Of a stretch of 34,787 bases of DNA, positions 1 through 7,654 are shown in pieces. Numbering within the stretch: the stretch's first letter is position 1; each line of letters opens with the position of its first letter. This DNA comes from Westiellopsis prolifica IICB1. Lineage in GTDB: Bacteria > Cyanobacteriota > Cyanobacteriia > Cyanobacteriales > Nostocaceae. The stretch covers positions 680,127 through 714,913 of the forward strand of contig NZ_NAPS01000001.1 of the NCBI RefSeq assembly GCF_004323185.1, given 5' to 3'. The notes beneath the pieces were generated by a model, which was not told where the DNA came from, ran no database searches, and worked only from the letters and a program-made list of their open reading frames with translations. The translations under genes and the position numbers were made by a program.

Positions 1-123
1 CGAGTATCAAACATTCGTCGTGAGTATCAAACACTCGTACTCGAGTATCAAACACTCATCGCCGAGTATCAAACACTCGTCGTGAGTATCAAACACTCGT
101 CGTGAGTATCAAACACTCGTCAG
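1..123. repeat. Short tandem repeat tract, 20/21-bp hairpin units (6 copies)
   Basis: Six head-to-tail units begin at 2, 22, 43, 64, 84 and 104. Each has the core GAGTATCAAACACTCGT (one copy ATTCGT, one ACTCATC). Four units are 20 bp and the two between 22 and 63 are 21 bp. Each unit contains a small inverted repeat, (C)GAGT ... ACTC(G), with a 7-nt loop, so the tract is a row of potential hairpins. It lies just beyond the 3' end of ppx and continues off the left edge. It resembles the short tandemly repeated repetitive sequences of filamentous cyanobacteria. No unique spacers are present, so it is not a CRISPR array. Confidence 0.85.
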
Positions 124-152
124 CGAAATACAAATTATGCGTCTTTACTTGT

Positions 153-1802
153 TTACTGAACTATCACAGCAGATTTTTCCAAATTTGCTACTAATTTCAC
201 ATCAAATTCTGACTCAAATACTCCTTTTTTATAATCCAAATTCCAGAGTTCTAAAGAGCATTGATCATCAGGACGAGATGGGAAAACTCGCATTTTCAAT
301 TCTCGTGTATTTGGAATAAATTCACATTGCAATTCCTGGATTGCTCCGATTTGTCGCCGATCTAGTGCAACTGCTAATCGTAGAATTGCACTCAAATGAC
401 TCACGATTTGTCGGTGTTCTTTGTGTAGCAAATTGCGAAAATTCTCATGTTTTTTCTTGGGTGGGGATTTGCGATGATAACGGGCTATATTGGCGATAAT
501 TTCCATCTCGGTTTCGCTGTAACCGAGCAAGTCGCCGTTACGAATTAAGTAGTATGAATGTTTGTGATGAGAGTCATGGTTGACAAAATGACCACAATTG
601 TGAAGTATTGCCGCAGCCCACAATAATTGTCTTTGTTCACTTTCCCAATTGTGGAGTATGCCTTGAGTTTGATCAAAGATACTTAGGGCAAAGACTGCAA
701 CGCGATCGCTATGTTCTAAGTTGACATGGTACTTCTTAGCAGTTTTAAGCACACTGCGCTGGCGCACCGAACTTTGGTAGCGTAGGCGGTCTTCAATTAA
801 GCCGTGGGTGAGCATCCAGTCTACAATCACGCCTTCACGGAGGGCGCGTTCACAAACTGCGATTGTCTCTAACCCTAACAAATTCATTGCTTCCTGTAAT
901 ATTACTGCCCCAGCCAGTATCACTTCTGACCGTTTCTCTGGCATTCCAGGAATAGTCGCTCGTTCGAGGTTAGTCATTTTCCGCAAACGATTTACCCACT
1001 CCCGCAAGTCTTTGAGGCTAAACTGATAACCATTGAGGGTAGAGGGAACAAAACCTAATTTGTCACGGGCGTTGATCATCGCCAGAGTTTCAATCGAACC
1101 GGATGTTCCTACTAAGCGGGGTTGTTCACCATATTCTAGATTTGCCAGTACTTCTTCTACAGAACGTTCTAACATTCCCCGTGCATAGGCTTGTAGGTAC
1201 TGAAACTCAGCATTACTAATAGGATCGCTGTTAATTAATTCATTTGTCAGGCGAACTGCGCCTATTTTGGTACTGGTGAGAGTTCGTGCTTGGTGAGTGT
1301 CACCCAAAATGAGTTCTGTGGAACCACCACCAATATCAACTATCATGTGGGGTTGGTTATTAAATTCCATCCCCGACAGTACACCCAGATAAATCCGGCG
1401 TGCTTCTTCGGGACCAGATATCAAATCAATGCTCAAACCCAACTCAACTTCTACCTGATGTATAAACTCTTTACCATTGGGTGCTTCTCGGACAGCACTA
1501 GTAGCGACAGCAATGATTGTTTCGACGTTGAGAGTTTTAGCAACTTCTTGGAAACGTCGCAAGCAAGCGATCGCTCTTTCGATCACTTCTGCTTTTAAGC
1601 ATCCTGTGACGAGATCGCGATCGCCCAATCTCACAGTTTCCTTTTCTCTACCAATAATGCTGAATGCTGGTAGTGTTGTTTCAATCCGCACAATTACCAT
1701 GTGCAGAGAATTGGTTCCCAAATCAATCGCTGCGATGATTCGCTGTTGCTTGTCTGTTTGAGTTGGCGTACTCCCCCAGCTAGCAGAAACCAAATTGACC
1801 AT
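153..1802 (-). CDS. ppx: Exopolyphosphatase, Ppx/GppA family with C-terminal HD-like domain
   Basis: This 549-aa protein is predicted to remove terminal phosphate from inorganic polyphosphate and/or (p)ppGpp in the cytoplasm. The actin-like ASKHA fold is shown by the first phosphate loop AAIDLGTNSLHMVIV (residues ~24-38) and the second loop VDIGGGSTELILG (~155). The Ppx/GppA core spans about residues 20-315. It is followed by an HD-type helical domain containing LLWAAAILHNCGHFVNHDSHH (~415-435), the usual two-part architecture of long bacterial Ppx proteins at ~500-550 aa. The start at 1802 gives a short hydrophilic leader before the phosphate loop. It is divergent from ubiA, with a 389-bp spacer containing several TTGACT motifs. 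Family assignment is firm; whether polyphosphate or pppGpp is the main substrate cannot be told from sequence. Confidence 0.93.
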   Translation of the reverse strand: MVNLVSASWGSTPTQTDKQQRIIAAIDLGTNSLHMVIVRIETTLPAFSIIGREKETVRLGDRDLVTGCLKAEVIERAIACLRRFQEVAKTLNVETIIAVATSAVREAPNGKEFIHQVEVELGLSIDLISGPEEARRIYLGVLSGMEFNNQPHMIVDIGGGSTELILGDTHQARTLTSTKIGAVRLTNELINSDPISNAEFQYLQAYARGMLERSVEEVLANLEYGEQPRLVGTSGSIETLAMINARDKLGFVPSTLNGYQFSLKDLREWVNRLRKMTNLERATIPGMPEKRSEVILAGAVILQEAMNLLGLETIAVCERALREGVIVDWMLTHGLIEDRLRYQSSVRQRSVLKTAKKYHVNLEHSDRVAVFALSIFDQTQGILHNWESEQRQLLWAAAILHNCGHFVNHDSHHKHSYYLIRNGDLLGYSETEMEIIANIARYHRKSPPKKKHENFRNLLHKEHRQIVSHLSAILRLAVALDRRQIGAIQELQCEFIPNTRELKMRVFPSRPDDQCSLELWNLDYKKGVFESEFDVKLVANLEKSAVIVQ

Positions 1803-2052
1803 TTATTGTTCTCTCTGTAAATGAAGTAAAAGAAGGCAAAAGCTGACTTGCGGACGATAACAAAGTTTGTTTGTTCACAAAGTAGATAATCAAATTGACT
1901 CTGTTTTTGACTATGCCTGAGTTTTTGACTCTCTCTGTGAGGTCAAGCAAAGTGACTATTTCTTTTGAGTCAAAGTTGCCACTTTAGCTGTTGCTTATAT
2001 AAATATCAAATAAAGTTATTCTATATATGTGAAGATGTGTGAATTAAGGATC

Positions 2053-2090
2053 GGGGATAAGGGATCGGGGATAAGGGATCGGGGATCGGG
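2053..2090 (+). promoter_or_regulatory. G-quadruplex-capable tract upstream of ubiA
   Basis: G-runs occur at 2053-2056, 2061-2063, 2067-2070, 2075-2077, 2081-2084 and 2088-2090, separated by 3-4-nt loops (ATAA, ATC). This fits the G3+N1-7 quadruplex pattern. It is built from a ~14-bp direct repeat (GGATCGGGGATAAG). The C-rich repeat at 2118-2190 is partly complementary, for example GGGATAAGGGA against TCCCTTATCTCCC. Function is inferred only from position, 100-140 bp before the ubiA start. Confidence 0.45.
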
Positions 2091-2143
2091 AGATCCGCAG
2101 AATCTATCAAAAATCTCTCCCTTATCTCCCTTCCAATCCCCTG

Positions 2144-2190
2144 TCCCCAATCCCCTGTCCCCAATCCCCTGTCCCCTTTCCCCTGTCCCC
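2144..2190. repeat. C-rich tandem repeat abutting the ubiA start codon
   Basis: The unit CCCCTGTCCCCAAT recurs about three times, then degenerates to CCCCTTTCCCCTGTCCCCT immediately before the ATG at 2192. It resembles the C-rich short repeats of filamentous cyanobacteria. Because it touches the start codon, there is no purine-rich Shine-Dalgarno sequence upstream of ubiA. Confidence 0.65.
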
Positions 2191-2191
2191 T

Positions 2192-3073
2192 ATGCTCAGT
2201 ACGCCAGAACATAATCAGGAACCTACTTGGCTTGTGATTATCCGATTATTACGGTGGCACAAACCGGAAGGACGTTTAATTTTGATGATACCTGCCTTAT
2301 GGGCTGTATTTTTAGCAGCGTCTGGAAAGCCGCCTCTACCATTGGTGGGCGTAATCATTTTAGGAACGCTTGCTACAAGCGCTGCTGGCTGTGTTGTCAA
2401 TGATTTGTGGGATAGAGATATAGATCCAGAAGTGGAAAGAACGCGCGATCGCCCCCTTGCATCGCGGGCGCTTTCTGTAAAAGTTGGTATTGTGATTGCG
2501 ATCGTGGCTTTAGGATGTGCTGCGGTTGTTGCTTTCTATCTTAACCCCATCTCTTTTTGGTTGTCTGTGGCAGCAGTGCCAGTGATTTTGCTGTATCCAG
2601 CCGCAAAACGAGTATTTCCTGTTCCCCAATTGGTGTTATCAATTGCTTGGGGTTTTGCGGTGTTGATTAGCTGGAGTGCAGTTACACAAAATCTTTCCCA
2701 ACCGACTTGGCTACTTTGGGGCGCGACTGTACTTTGGACGCTGGGATTTGATACTGTTTATGCTATGAGCGATCGCTCTGACGACAAACGTATTGGTGTA
2801 AATTCCAGTGCTTTATTTTTTGGTGATTATGCTGCGATCGCCATTATAGTTTTCTTTACTGGTACTATATTTTGTCTTGCTTGGTTAGGAATAGCTATTC
2901 ATCTTCACCTAGCTTTTTGGTTTAGTCTTGTCGCTGCTACTGCTGGTTGGATTTGGCAGTCTGTTCGCTTAAATCAACAAAATTTACCTAATTCAGCATA
3001 TGGTGAAATGTTCCGACAAAACGTTTGGATTGGTTTCATCCTACTGGCTGGTATGATTTTTGGTAGCTTTTAA
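2192..3073 (+). CDS. ubiA: 4-hydroxybenzoate polyprenyltransferase (UbiA family, plastoquinone pathway)
   Basis: This 293-aa integral membrane prenyltransferase is expected to transfer a polyprenyl chain (solanesyl in cyanobacteria) to 4-hydroxybenzoate, an early step of plastoquinone synthesis. Two Asp-rich motifs are visible: NDLWDRDIDPEVERTRDRPL from N70, and DTVYAMSDRSDDKRIG from D187. They bind Mg-diphosphate in this family. About eight hydrophobic segments separate and follow them. Length matches the family (~290 aa). The N-terminal PTWLVIIRLLRWHKPEGR and LILMIPALWAVFLAA are typical of cyanobacterial UbiA proteins. The ATG at 2192 follows a C-rich repeat directly, so the true start is slightly uncertain; the next in-frame Met lies inside the first conserved segment and is unlikely. 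It is divergent from ppx. Confidence 0.92.
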   Translation: MLSTPEHNQEPTWLVIIRLLRWHKPEGRLILMIPALWAVFLAASGKPPLPLVGVIILGTLATSAAGCVVNDLWDRDIDPEVERTRDRPLASRALSVKVGIVIAIVALGCAAVVAFYLNPISFWLSVAAVPVILLYPAAKRVFPVPQLVLSIAWGFAVLISWSAVTQNLSQPTWLLWGATVLWTLGFDTVYAMSDRSDDKRIGVNSSALFFGDYAAIAIIVFFTGTIFCLAWLGIAIHLHLAFWFSLVAATAGWIWQSVRLNQQNLPNSAYGEMFRQNVWIGFILLAGMIFGSF

Positions 3074-3165
3074 GATCACGAAGGCAATCTTAATCAGAAA
3101 AAGACAAGAGGGAGCAACGAGCAGGAAGACAAGGGAGTGTGGGGGAAGTGTGGGAAGAATAACCA

Positions 3166-3200
3166 ATGCCCCATGCCCCATGCCCCATGCCCAATCCCCA
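3166..3200. repeat. Heptanucleotide repeat CCCCATG
   Basis: Three to four tandem copies of CCCCATG, decaying to CCCAATCCCCAT, lie in the 249-bp gap between ubiA and the next gene. Such heptanucleotide repeats are typical of Nostocales intergenic DNA. No function is assigned. Confidence 0.7.
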
Positions 3201-3322
3201 TTTTCTTATACTGCTTTAATAAATTTTCTGTAAATTTTGCGTAAATGTACTTAGAATCTATTCCGGAATTCTACGATTTTAGATAAAAGTTGGGTATACA
3301 ATCATCATGAAAACCCAACTCA

Positions 3323-3934
3323 ATGAAACGAAGTTTGCCAAAAAGACACTATGCGTCTGCACAACTTGTACAAATTGCCATCATTGTTTTCATCTTTGTT
3401 GGCAGTATTGGTATTGTTGGGGTAGGTTTCGTTTTTAGACAAGCTTTTAACAGCAACAATCAAGTTAAAACTATACAAGATGCTTCACGTTACCCAGAAA
3501 TACGGCATAAACTTTGGTTAAATCAAAACCAAGTCAGACATTTTCCCTATAAAATTCCAACTAATGCCTCGAATGTTCGTCTTGGTTACTCTCGTGGCAT
3601 TTTACAAGGAAACAACAATAATTTTTTTCAACTTCGCTTAAAACTTCCACAAGAACAGATAAACAATTTACATAATCAATACGAAGCTATAGCTAAACAC
3701 AAATACATTGGTGGTAACACTAATATTCATGCCAACCTAGCTAATGGTGTTCCTACTACTTTTTTTTATACTAGTAACTCTCAACAAGATTCCTTTCCTA
3801 ACTCCTATGAAATATTAGTGTTGGGTGCAAACGATAGAAGTAGTTCTGATTTTAAGTGGAATCATGGCGATAGTTATGGTGTCGCCATTGATGTATCAGC
3901 TTCAGAGATCATCTACTGGGCTGAAGAATGGTAG
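3323..3934 (+). CDS. Hypothetical protein with one N-terminal membrane anchor
   Basis: Not recognised. The 203-aa product starts with a basic stretch (MKRSLPKRHY), then one strongly hydrophobic segment at ~residues 15-38 (LVQIAIIVFIFVGSIGIVGVGFVF). A ~160-residue polar domain rich in Asn, Gln and Tyr follows, consistent with a signal-anchored protein facing the periplasm. No Cys pair, enzyme motif or repeat is evident. The C-terminus (SGFK-like DFKWNHGDSYGVAIDVSASEIIYWAEEW) looks like a compact folded end, not a truncation. A second in-frame ATG is not present near the N-terminus; an upstream ATG at 3307 is in another frame. It is a monocistron followed by a long gene-poor spacer. Coding status is supported by length and by a coherent membrane/soluble layout. 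Confidence 0.7.
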   Translation: MKRSLPKRHYASAQLVQIAIIVFIFVGSIGIVGVGFVFRQAFNSNNQVKTIQDASRYPEIRHKLWLNQNQVRHFPYKIPTNASNVRLGYSRGILQGNNNNFFQLRLKLPQEQINNLHNQYEAIAKHKYIGGNTNIHANLANGVPTTFFYTSNSQQDSFPNSYEILVLGANDRSSSDFKWNHGDSYGVAIDVSASEIIYWAEEW

Positions 3935-4066
3935 GTGGTTGGCGAGGGTTGTTATTTGTCATACCCTGCGGGGACCGCTGGCGCGTCTACGTCATTTGTC
4001 ATTCGTTTTTTGTTATCTGGTGGTGTACGGTTCGGATAATCAAAATCGATTCATATTAAACCCACC

Positions 4067-4092
4067 AGAGACGCGCTGTTTGAAGCGTCTCT
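4067..4092. repeat. Palindrome of the GAGACG family (imperfect core)
   Basis: AGAGACGC (4067-4074) pairs with GCGTCTCT (4085-4092) across a 10-nt loop, and the arm continues CTACA. It has the same arms as the palindromes at 4969, 14511, 21046, 23429, 28039 and 34400, with a different interior. Confidence 0.7.
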
Positions 4093-4340
4093 ACATACCC
4101 AAAATTATGACAAAAAATTCTTAATCGAATTGTATTGGGTTAAATTTACCAGATAACTCTTATTGTTAGCATTATTATAGATGTTAATTTGAATGTTATT
4201 TGATTTTTGAGATTTTAAAATCAGAATATTCATGCAAACTACTTATATTACTTATTTGATGTTTTTGTACAATGTTTATTGTCAAGCTCCTACTTGATGC
4301 ATGTATCAATATAACATTCCTAAATCATTTGTGAGATACA

Positions 4341-4373
4341 AGAACCCCCACTTCTTTAATAAGTGAGGGTTCT
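4341..4373. terminator. Hairpin, possible terminator or repeat
   Basis: GAACCC(C)CACTT pairs with AAGTGAGGGTTC around a short AT-rich loop. There is no clear U-tract, so it may be a repeat-type hairpin and not an intrinsic terminator. It lies ~400 bp past the gene ending at 3934. Confidence 0.45.
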
Positions 4374-4869
4374 GGGATTTGCGATGATGACAAATCATCT
4401 AGGATTGCCATATCTCTCTTTAAAATAGTTTTGTTTGTTTTTAGCAAGTATTATTTGAAAAATACAAAAGAATCGATATATTCGTCATTCCATGCAACGA
4501 TATAATCAATCCAAGCAAATTATCGCGAGTTATGCTAGAAATTAGCTACTTGAAATAAATATAAACATTACTGTAAGATTGTTGCATGACATAGATGGCT
4601 TTTAGAAAACCCTTTGAAAGCTAAAAATACTTTGCAGCAGCAAGTAAATAATGCTATTTTTTGCTTTTAAAGCTGGTCAGTAATGAATTTTGAATTCTAC
4701 CTTATTTTGACGATTGCGATTTTAATATAGGTTGCAAATAGCTGACATATGATATCAAGTCCGGCTAATTACTTACGATATGGTTGGTTTTGTTGGTAAT
4801 AGGTAACTGATTTTTCCCATTACCCATTACCTACAGTTGTTCACATATATGATAAGTGTTCAAAAGGAT

Positions 4870-4894
4870 ATGATATGAAAATAATTCATATCAT
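4870..4894. promoter_or_regulatory. Perfect 10-bp inverted repeat, ATGATATGAA/TTCATATCAT
   Basis: The arms 4870-4879 and 4885-4894 are exact inverted copies separated by AATAA. This could be a regulator site or a hairpin. It sits ~630 bp upstream of the GH10 gene. No regulator is assigned. Confidence 0.4.
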
Positions 4895-4945
4895 GTTTGC
4901 CTGGATACGTGATGGTAAATTTTGCATGATTTGATCATCCATCAA

Positions 4946-5039
4946 TAGACATAGGCGTGAAAAAGAATGTAGAGACGTAGCACTGCTACGTCTCTACCAG
5001 GGTTCTGGATAACGCATATTTAATTTCACCAGATGTCTA
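4946..5039. mobile_element. MITE-like element, family 1, copy A
   Basis: This 94-bp element has imperfect terminal inverted repeats: left TAGACATAGGCGTGAAA, right TTTCACCAGATGTCTA. A near-perfect 29-bp palindrome (4969-4997, GTAGAGACGTAGCA...TGCTACGTCTCTAC) sits inside, followed by the conserved stretch GGTTCTGGATAACGCATA. It aligns along its whole length with 14490-14580, where the palindrome core is different. It encodes no protein, so movement would need an enzyme supplied in trans (inference). Confidence 0.75.
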
Positions 5040-5519
5040 ATAGATATATATGTGCATTCTCAGTGTAGCTAGCTACAAAAAAACCTTTTTGTTTCTAAAG
5101 ACACAATCTAGAGCGAGTTAATAAATTGGCTCGAATGAAAATAGCAACTTCAGTAATAAAATGCTGATTTTTGCGTAAAATTAGAGCAAATACAAATTAA
5201 TAAATATGTGATTAATATAGTTGATTAGAACTTAGATGGTCTTGTTGATCTCAGTTCTAACAATACAAATTGCTTATTGTTTATTTAATAATGAGTAGTT
5301 TGAATCACAAAAAATATTGAAGATAAAGTTTAATGTTTTTGATAATATCTATCTCAAGTCTAATTGACTCAAGCATTGTTTTTTTCATATTTAATAAGCT
5401 AGAGGCAAAGTTAAAAAACAAAATAATCAATTCTATAAGCTTTGCTATCTCAGCTAATTATTATGATGTTTAACATAAGCAAAACTTGTTTTACATAAAG
5501 ACCATTTGCTAGCCTATAT

Positions 5520-6683
5520 ATGCTCAAAAAAGTATCATTGAGTAGACGACATTTTTTGTATGCGAGCCTATCAGTTTTAGCAGGAACAAGCGCTGTTGGT
5601 ATTGAAACAGATAGAAATTTCATGTACAGTCAAGTACTTGATAATTCAAGCAAAGAATTCAAAGTAGTTGGAAAAACTTCTTTGAAAGATCGTGCCACAG
5701 CGAAAGGATTAATGTATGGGGCTGCTGCTGTACAGGATGATTTGGTATCAAACAAAGATTTGAAAACCAGCTTTATTAGGGAGTGTAATATGCTGGTACC
5801 AGATTATCAGCTGAAATGGGATAATATACGACCTACTCCCAAAAAATTTGACTTTACCAAATCAGATTGGTTAGCTCAGTTTGCACAATTTCACAATATA
5901 TTTTTCCGTGGACATACTTTAGTTTGGCATCAAGCTTTACCTGTGTGGTTTCAAGAAGTAGTTAACTGCAAAAATGCAGAAAACTTTTTAGTGGAACATA
6001 TTAAAACAGTGACTAAACATTATAGGGGGAGAATACACTCTTGGGATGTAGTGAACGAGGCGATAGAACCAGATGATGGACGAGCTGACAGCTTACGAAA
6101 GTCGCCTTGGCTAGAGTTTTTAGGTGTAGATTACATCGAACTTGCTTTTCGGACAGCGGCGGCTAGTGATCCTAAAGCTATGCTGGTCTATAACGATTAT
6201 GGGTTAGAGTATGAAGCTTACCAAGATGGAGCCAAAAGAACTGCTGTTTTGAAGCTGCTAGAGCGACTGAAATCTAGAGGAACACCGATTCATGCTTTGG
6301 GTATGCAATCTCATTTGATGGGTCACATACCAGACTTTAATGCTAAAAAATTGCGAAGTTTTCTTGCAGATGTGGCTAGTCTCGGTCTGAAAATTCTGAT
6401 TACTGAACTAGATGTGATAGATCAAAAATTAACTTCAGATCCGATTGTACGCGATCGCATTGTTGCAGGAATTTATGAAGACTATTTGAACATTGTCCTA
6501 GATGAGCGAGCAGTCATCGCAGTTTTAACTTGGGGATTGAGCGATAAATACACTTGGGTATCAAATTTTTTTCCCCGTTCAGATAAATTAGCAGTCCGTC
6601 CCTTACCGTTGGACTCAAACATGAAATCCAAACTAGCTTGGAATGCTGTAGCTAGAGCGTTTGACCACGCTCCAAAAAGATAA
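5520..6683 (+). CDS. GH10 family glycanase (endo-1,4-beta-xylanase-like), Tat-exported
   Basis: This 387-aa secreted glycoside hydrolase family 10 enzyme would cleave internal beta-1,4 linkages of xylan-like chains. The N-terminus carries a twin-arginine signal (SLSRRHFLYASLSVLAGTSA, ~residues 6-25). The GH10 barrel follows, with HTLVWHQALPVWF (~135), the acid/base region DVVNEAIEP (Glu180), the nucleophile region ITELDVID (Glu296), and a conserved Trp region LTWGLSDKYTW (~340). The Glu-Glu spacing of 116 residues and the length fit the family. No carbohydrate-binding module is present. As first gene of a polysaccharide locus it is more likely to trim or release the cell's own exopolysaccharide than to digest plant xylan; that role is inference. 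The ATG at 5520 gives a complete Tat signal. Confidence 0.9.
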   Translation: MLKKVSLSRRHFLYASLSVLAGTSAVGIETDRNFMYSQVLDNSSKEFKVVGKTSLKDRATAKGLMYGAAAVQDDLVSNKDLKTSFIRECNMLVPDYQLKWDNIRPTPKKFDFTKSDWLAQFAQFHNIFFRGHTLVWHQALPVWFQEVVNCKNAENFLVEHIKTVTKHYRGRIHSWDVVNEAIEPDDGRADSLRKSPWLEFLGVDYIELAFRTAAASDPKAMLVYNDYGLEYEAYQDGAKRTAVLKLLERLKSRGTPIHALGMQSHLMGHIPDFNAKKLRSFLADVASLGLKILITELDVIDQKLTSDPIVRDRIVAGIYEDYLNIVLDERAVIAVLTWGLSDKYTWVSNFFPRSDKLAVRPLPLDSNMKSKLAWNAVARAFDHAPKR

Positions 6684-6765
6684 CCAATCTGTAATTCCAG
6701 AAACTAATTGCATCTACTCAAGTATGTAAAAAACCATACTTGACAATCTTAATTCAGGGTGAACC

Positions 6766-7524
6766 ATGAAGATTAATATTTGTGGTGTGGAAATTGACCA
6801 ACTTTGTTTTAATGAAGTTGTTGAACAGATTGTTGAACACGTACTAGTAGGAAAAGAGCCAAAATATGTTGTCACCCCAAATGCACAACATGTTGTACTG
6901 CTACAAAACGATTCTCGTTTTCGTGAATATTATCGTCACGCTTTTTTAGTAGTACCAGACGGGGTTTCCCTATTATGGGCAGCAAAATTTTTGCAGACAT
7001 CACTGAAGGGTCGAGTCAATGGCACAGATTTGTTTGAAAAATTATGTGCGATCGCATCTCAAAAAGATCTAAAAATCTTCTTCTTAGGAGGACGACCCGG
7101 AGCATCTACAAAAGCAAAGGAAGTTCTAGAAAAAAGATATCCTAATCTTCAAATAGTTGACACATACTGCCCACCATATGGTTTTGAATCACAACCAGAA
7201 GAACTAGCAATTATTAACTCTAAAATTCAAGAAGCAAAACCAGATATTCTTTTCGTAGGTTTAGGTTCTCCCAAGCAGGAATTCTGGATTTATGAAAATT
7301 ACAAAACATTAAATATACCAATTTCAATTGGTATTGGAGTTAGTTTTGAACTTGTGAGTAATATGGTGCAACGAGCGCCATTATGGATGCAAAAATTTGG
7401 CTTGGAATGGTTTTTCCGCTTATTAGTTGAACCCCGACGCCTGTGGAAACGCTATATCATGGGTAATCCTCTGTTTATTTGGTTGGTACTAAAACAACGC
7501 ATTGGAGTGACAAAATTTGAATAA
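6766..7524 (+). CDS. WecG/TagA/CpsF family glycosyltransferase
   Basis: This 252-aa GT26-type enzyme is predicted to add the second sugar (N-acetylmannosamine or mannosaminuronic acid in studied relatives) to a lipid-linked primer at the inner membrane face. Family motifs are present: NAQHVVLL (~40), the VVPDGVSLLW block with the conserved Asp, KIFFLGGRPGAS (~105), ILFVGLGSPKQEFWI (~165), and the C-terminal RAPLWMQKFGLEWFFRLL and EPRRLWKRY helices. Length equals the family norm. The gene lies 82 bp after the GH10 gene and 88 bp (to its GTG) or 130 bp (to its ATG) before the initiating transferase, so the three are probably one operon. The sugar it uses cannot be deduced. Confidence 0.9.
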   Translation: MKINICGVEIDQLCFNEVVEQIVEHVLVGKEPKYVVTPNAQHVVLLQNDSRFREYYRHAFLVVPDGVSLLWAAKFLQTSLKGRVNGTDLFEKLCAIASQKDLKIFFLGGRPGASTKAKEVLEKRYPNLQIVDTYCPPYGFESQPEELAIINSKIQEAKPDILFVGLGSPKQEFWIYENYKTLNIPISIGIGVSFELVSNMVQRAPLWMQKFGLEWFFRLLVEPRRLWKRYIMGNPLFIWLVLKQRIGVTKFE

Positions 7525-7654
7525 AGCTTTTTTATTCAATTTACTAATATTTTCAAAAACTTAGAAACCCATAGTCAAGAAATCATCCAAAACATGAATA
7601 TAAACTTAGTAAGTGCTTGATGTTGGTAAAAAAATCAATTTGGTGATCAAAATA

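Larger units (their letters stand above)
1803..2191. other. Divergent ppx-ubiA intergenic region with TTGACT cluster and G-rich/C-rich tracts
   Basis: No gene is seen in these 389 bp. TTGACT occurs at 1895-1900, 1907-1912 and 1925-1930, GTGACT at 1952-1957, and an inverted copy (AGTCAA) at 1969-1974. These could be promoter -35 elements or repeated regulator sites. Next comes a G-rich direct repeat (2048-2092) and then a C-rich repeat (2118-2190) that abuts the ubiA start codon. Confidence 0.6.
3935..5519. other. 1.6-kb gene-poor spacer before the polysaccharide locus
   Basis: No convincing ORF is present; the 99-aa frame at 3825-4124 runs out of the upstream gene in another frame and through repeat DNA. 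The spacer holds a repeat-like stretch (3963-3992, ACCCTGCGGGG...GCGTCTACG), palindromes at 4067-4092 and 4341-4373, inverted repeats at 4795-4831 and 4870-4894, and a MITE-like element at 4946-5039. The last ~450 bp before the GH10 gene is very AT-rich and would contain the promoter of the polysaccharide operon; I cannot place it precisely. Confidence 0.6.

Noticed and set aside
1-123. Possible CRISPR array
   Set aside because: Units of 20/21 bp are directly adjacent with no unique spacers, and no cas genes are present. The same holds for 16826-16993 and 34689-34787.
2021-2214. Open frames on both strands across the G-rich/C-rich tracts
   Set aside because: Their sequence is only translated simple repeat (GDRGLGTGDWGQG-type), overlapping the ubiA start.
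3825-4124. 99-aa plus-strand open frame
   Set aside because: It begins inside the upstream gene in another frame and continues through repeat scraps; no coherent protein features.
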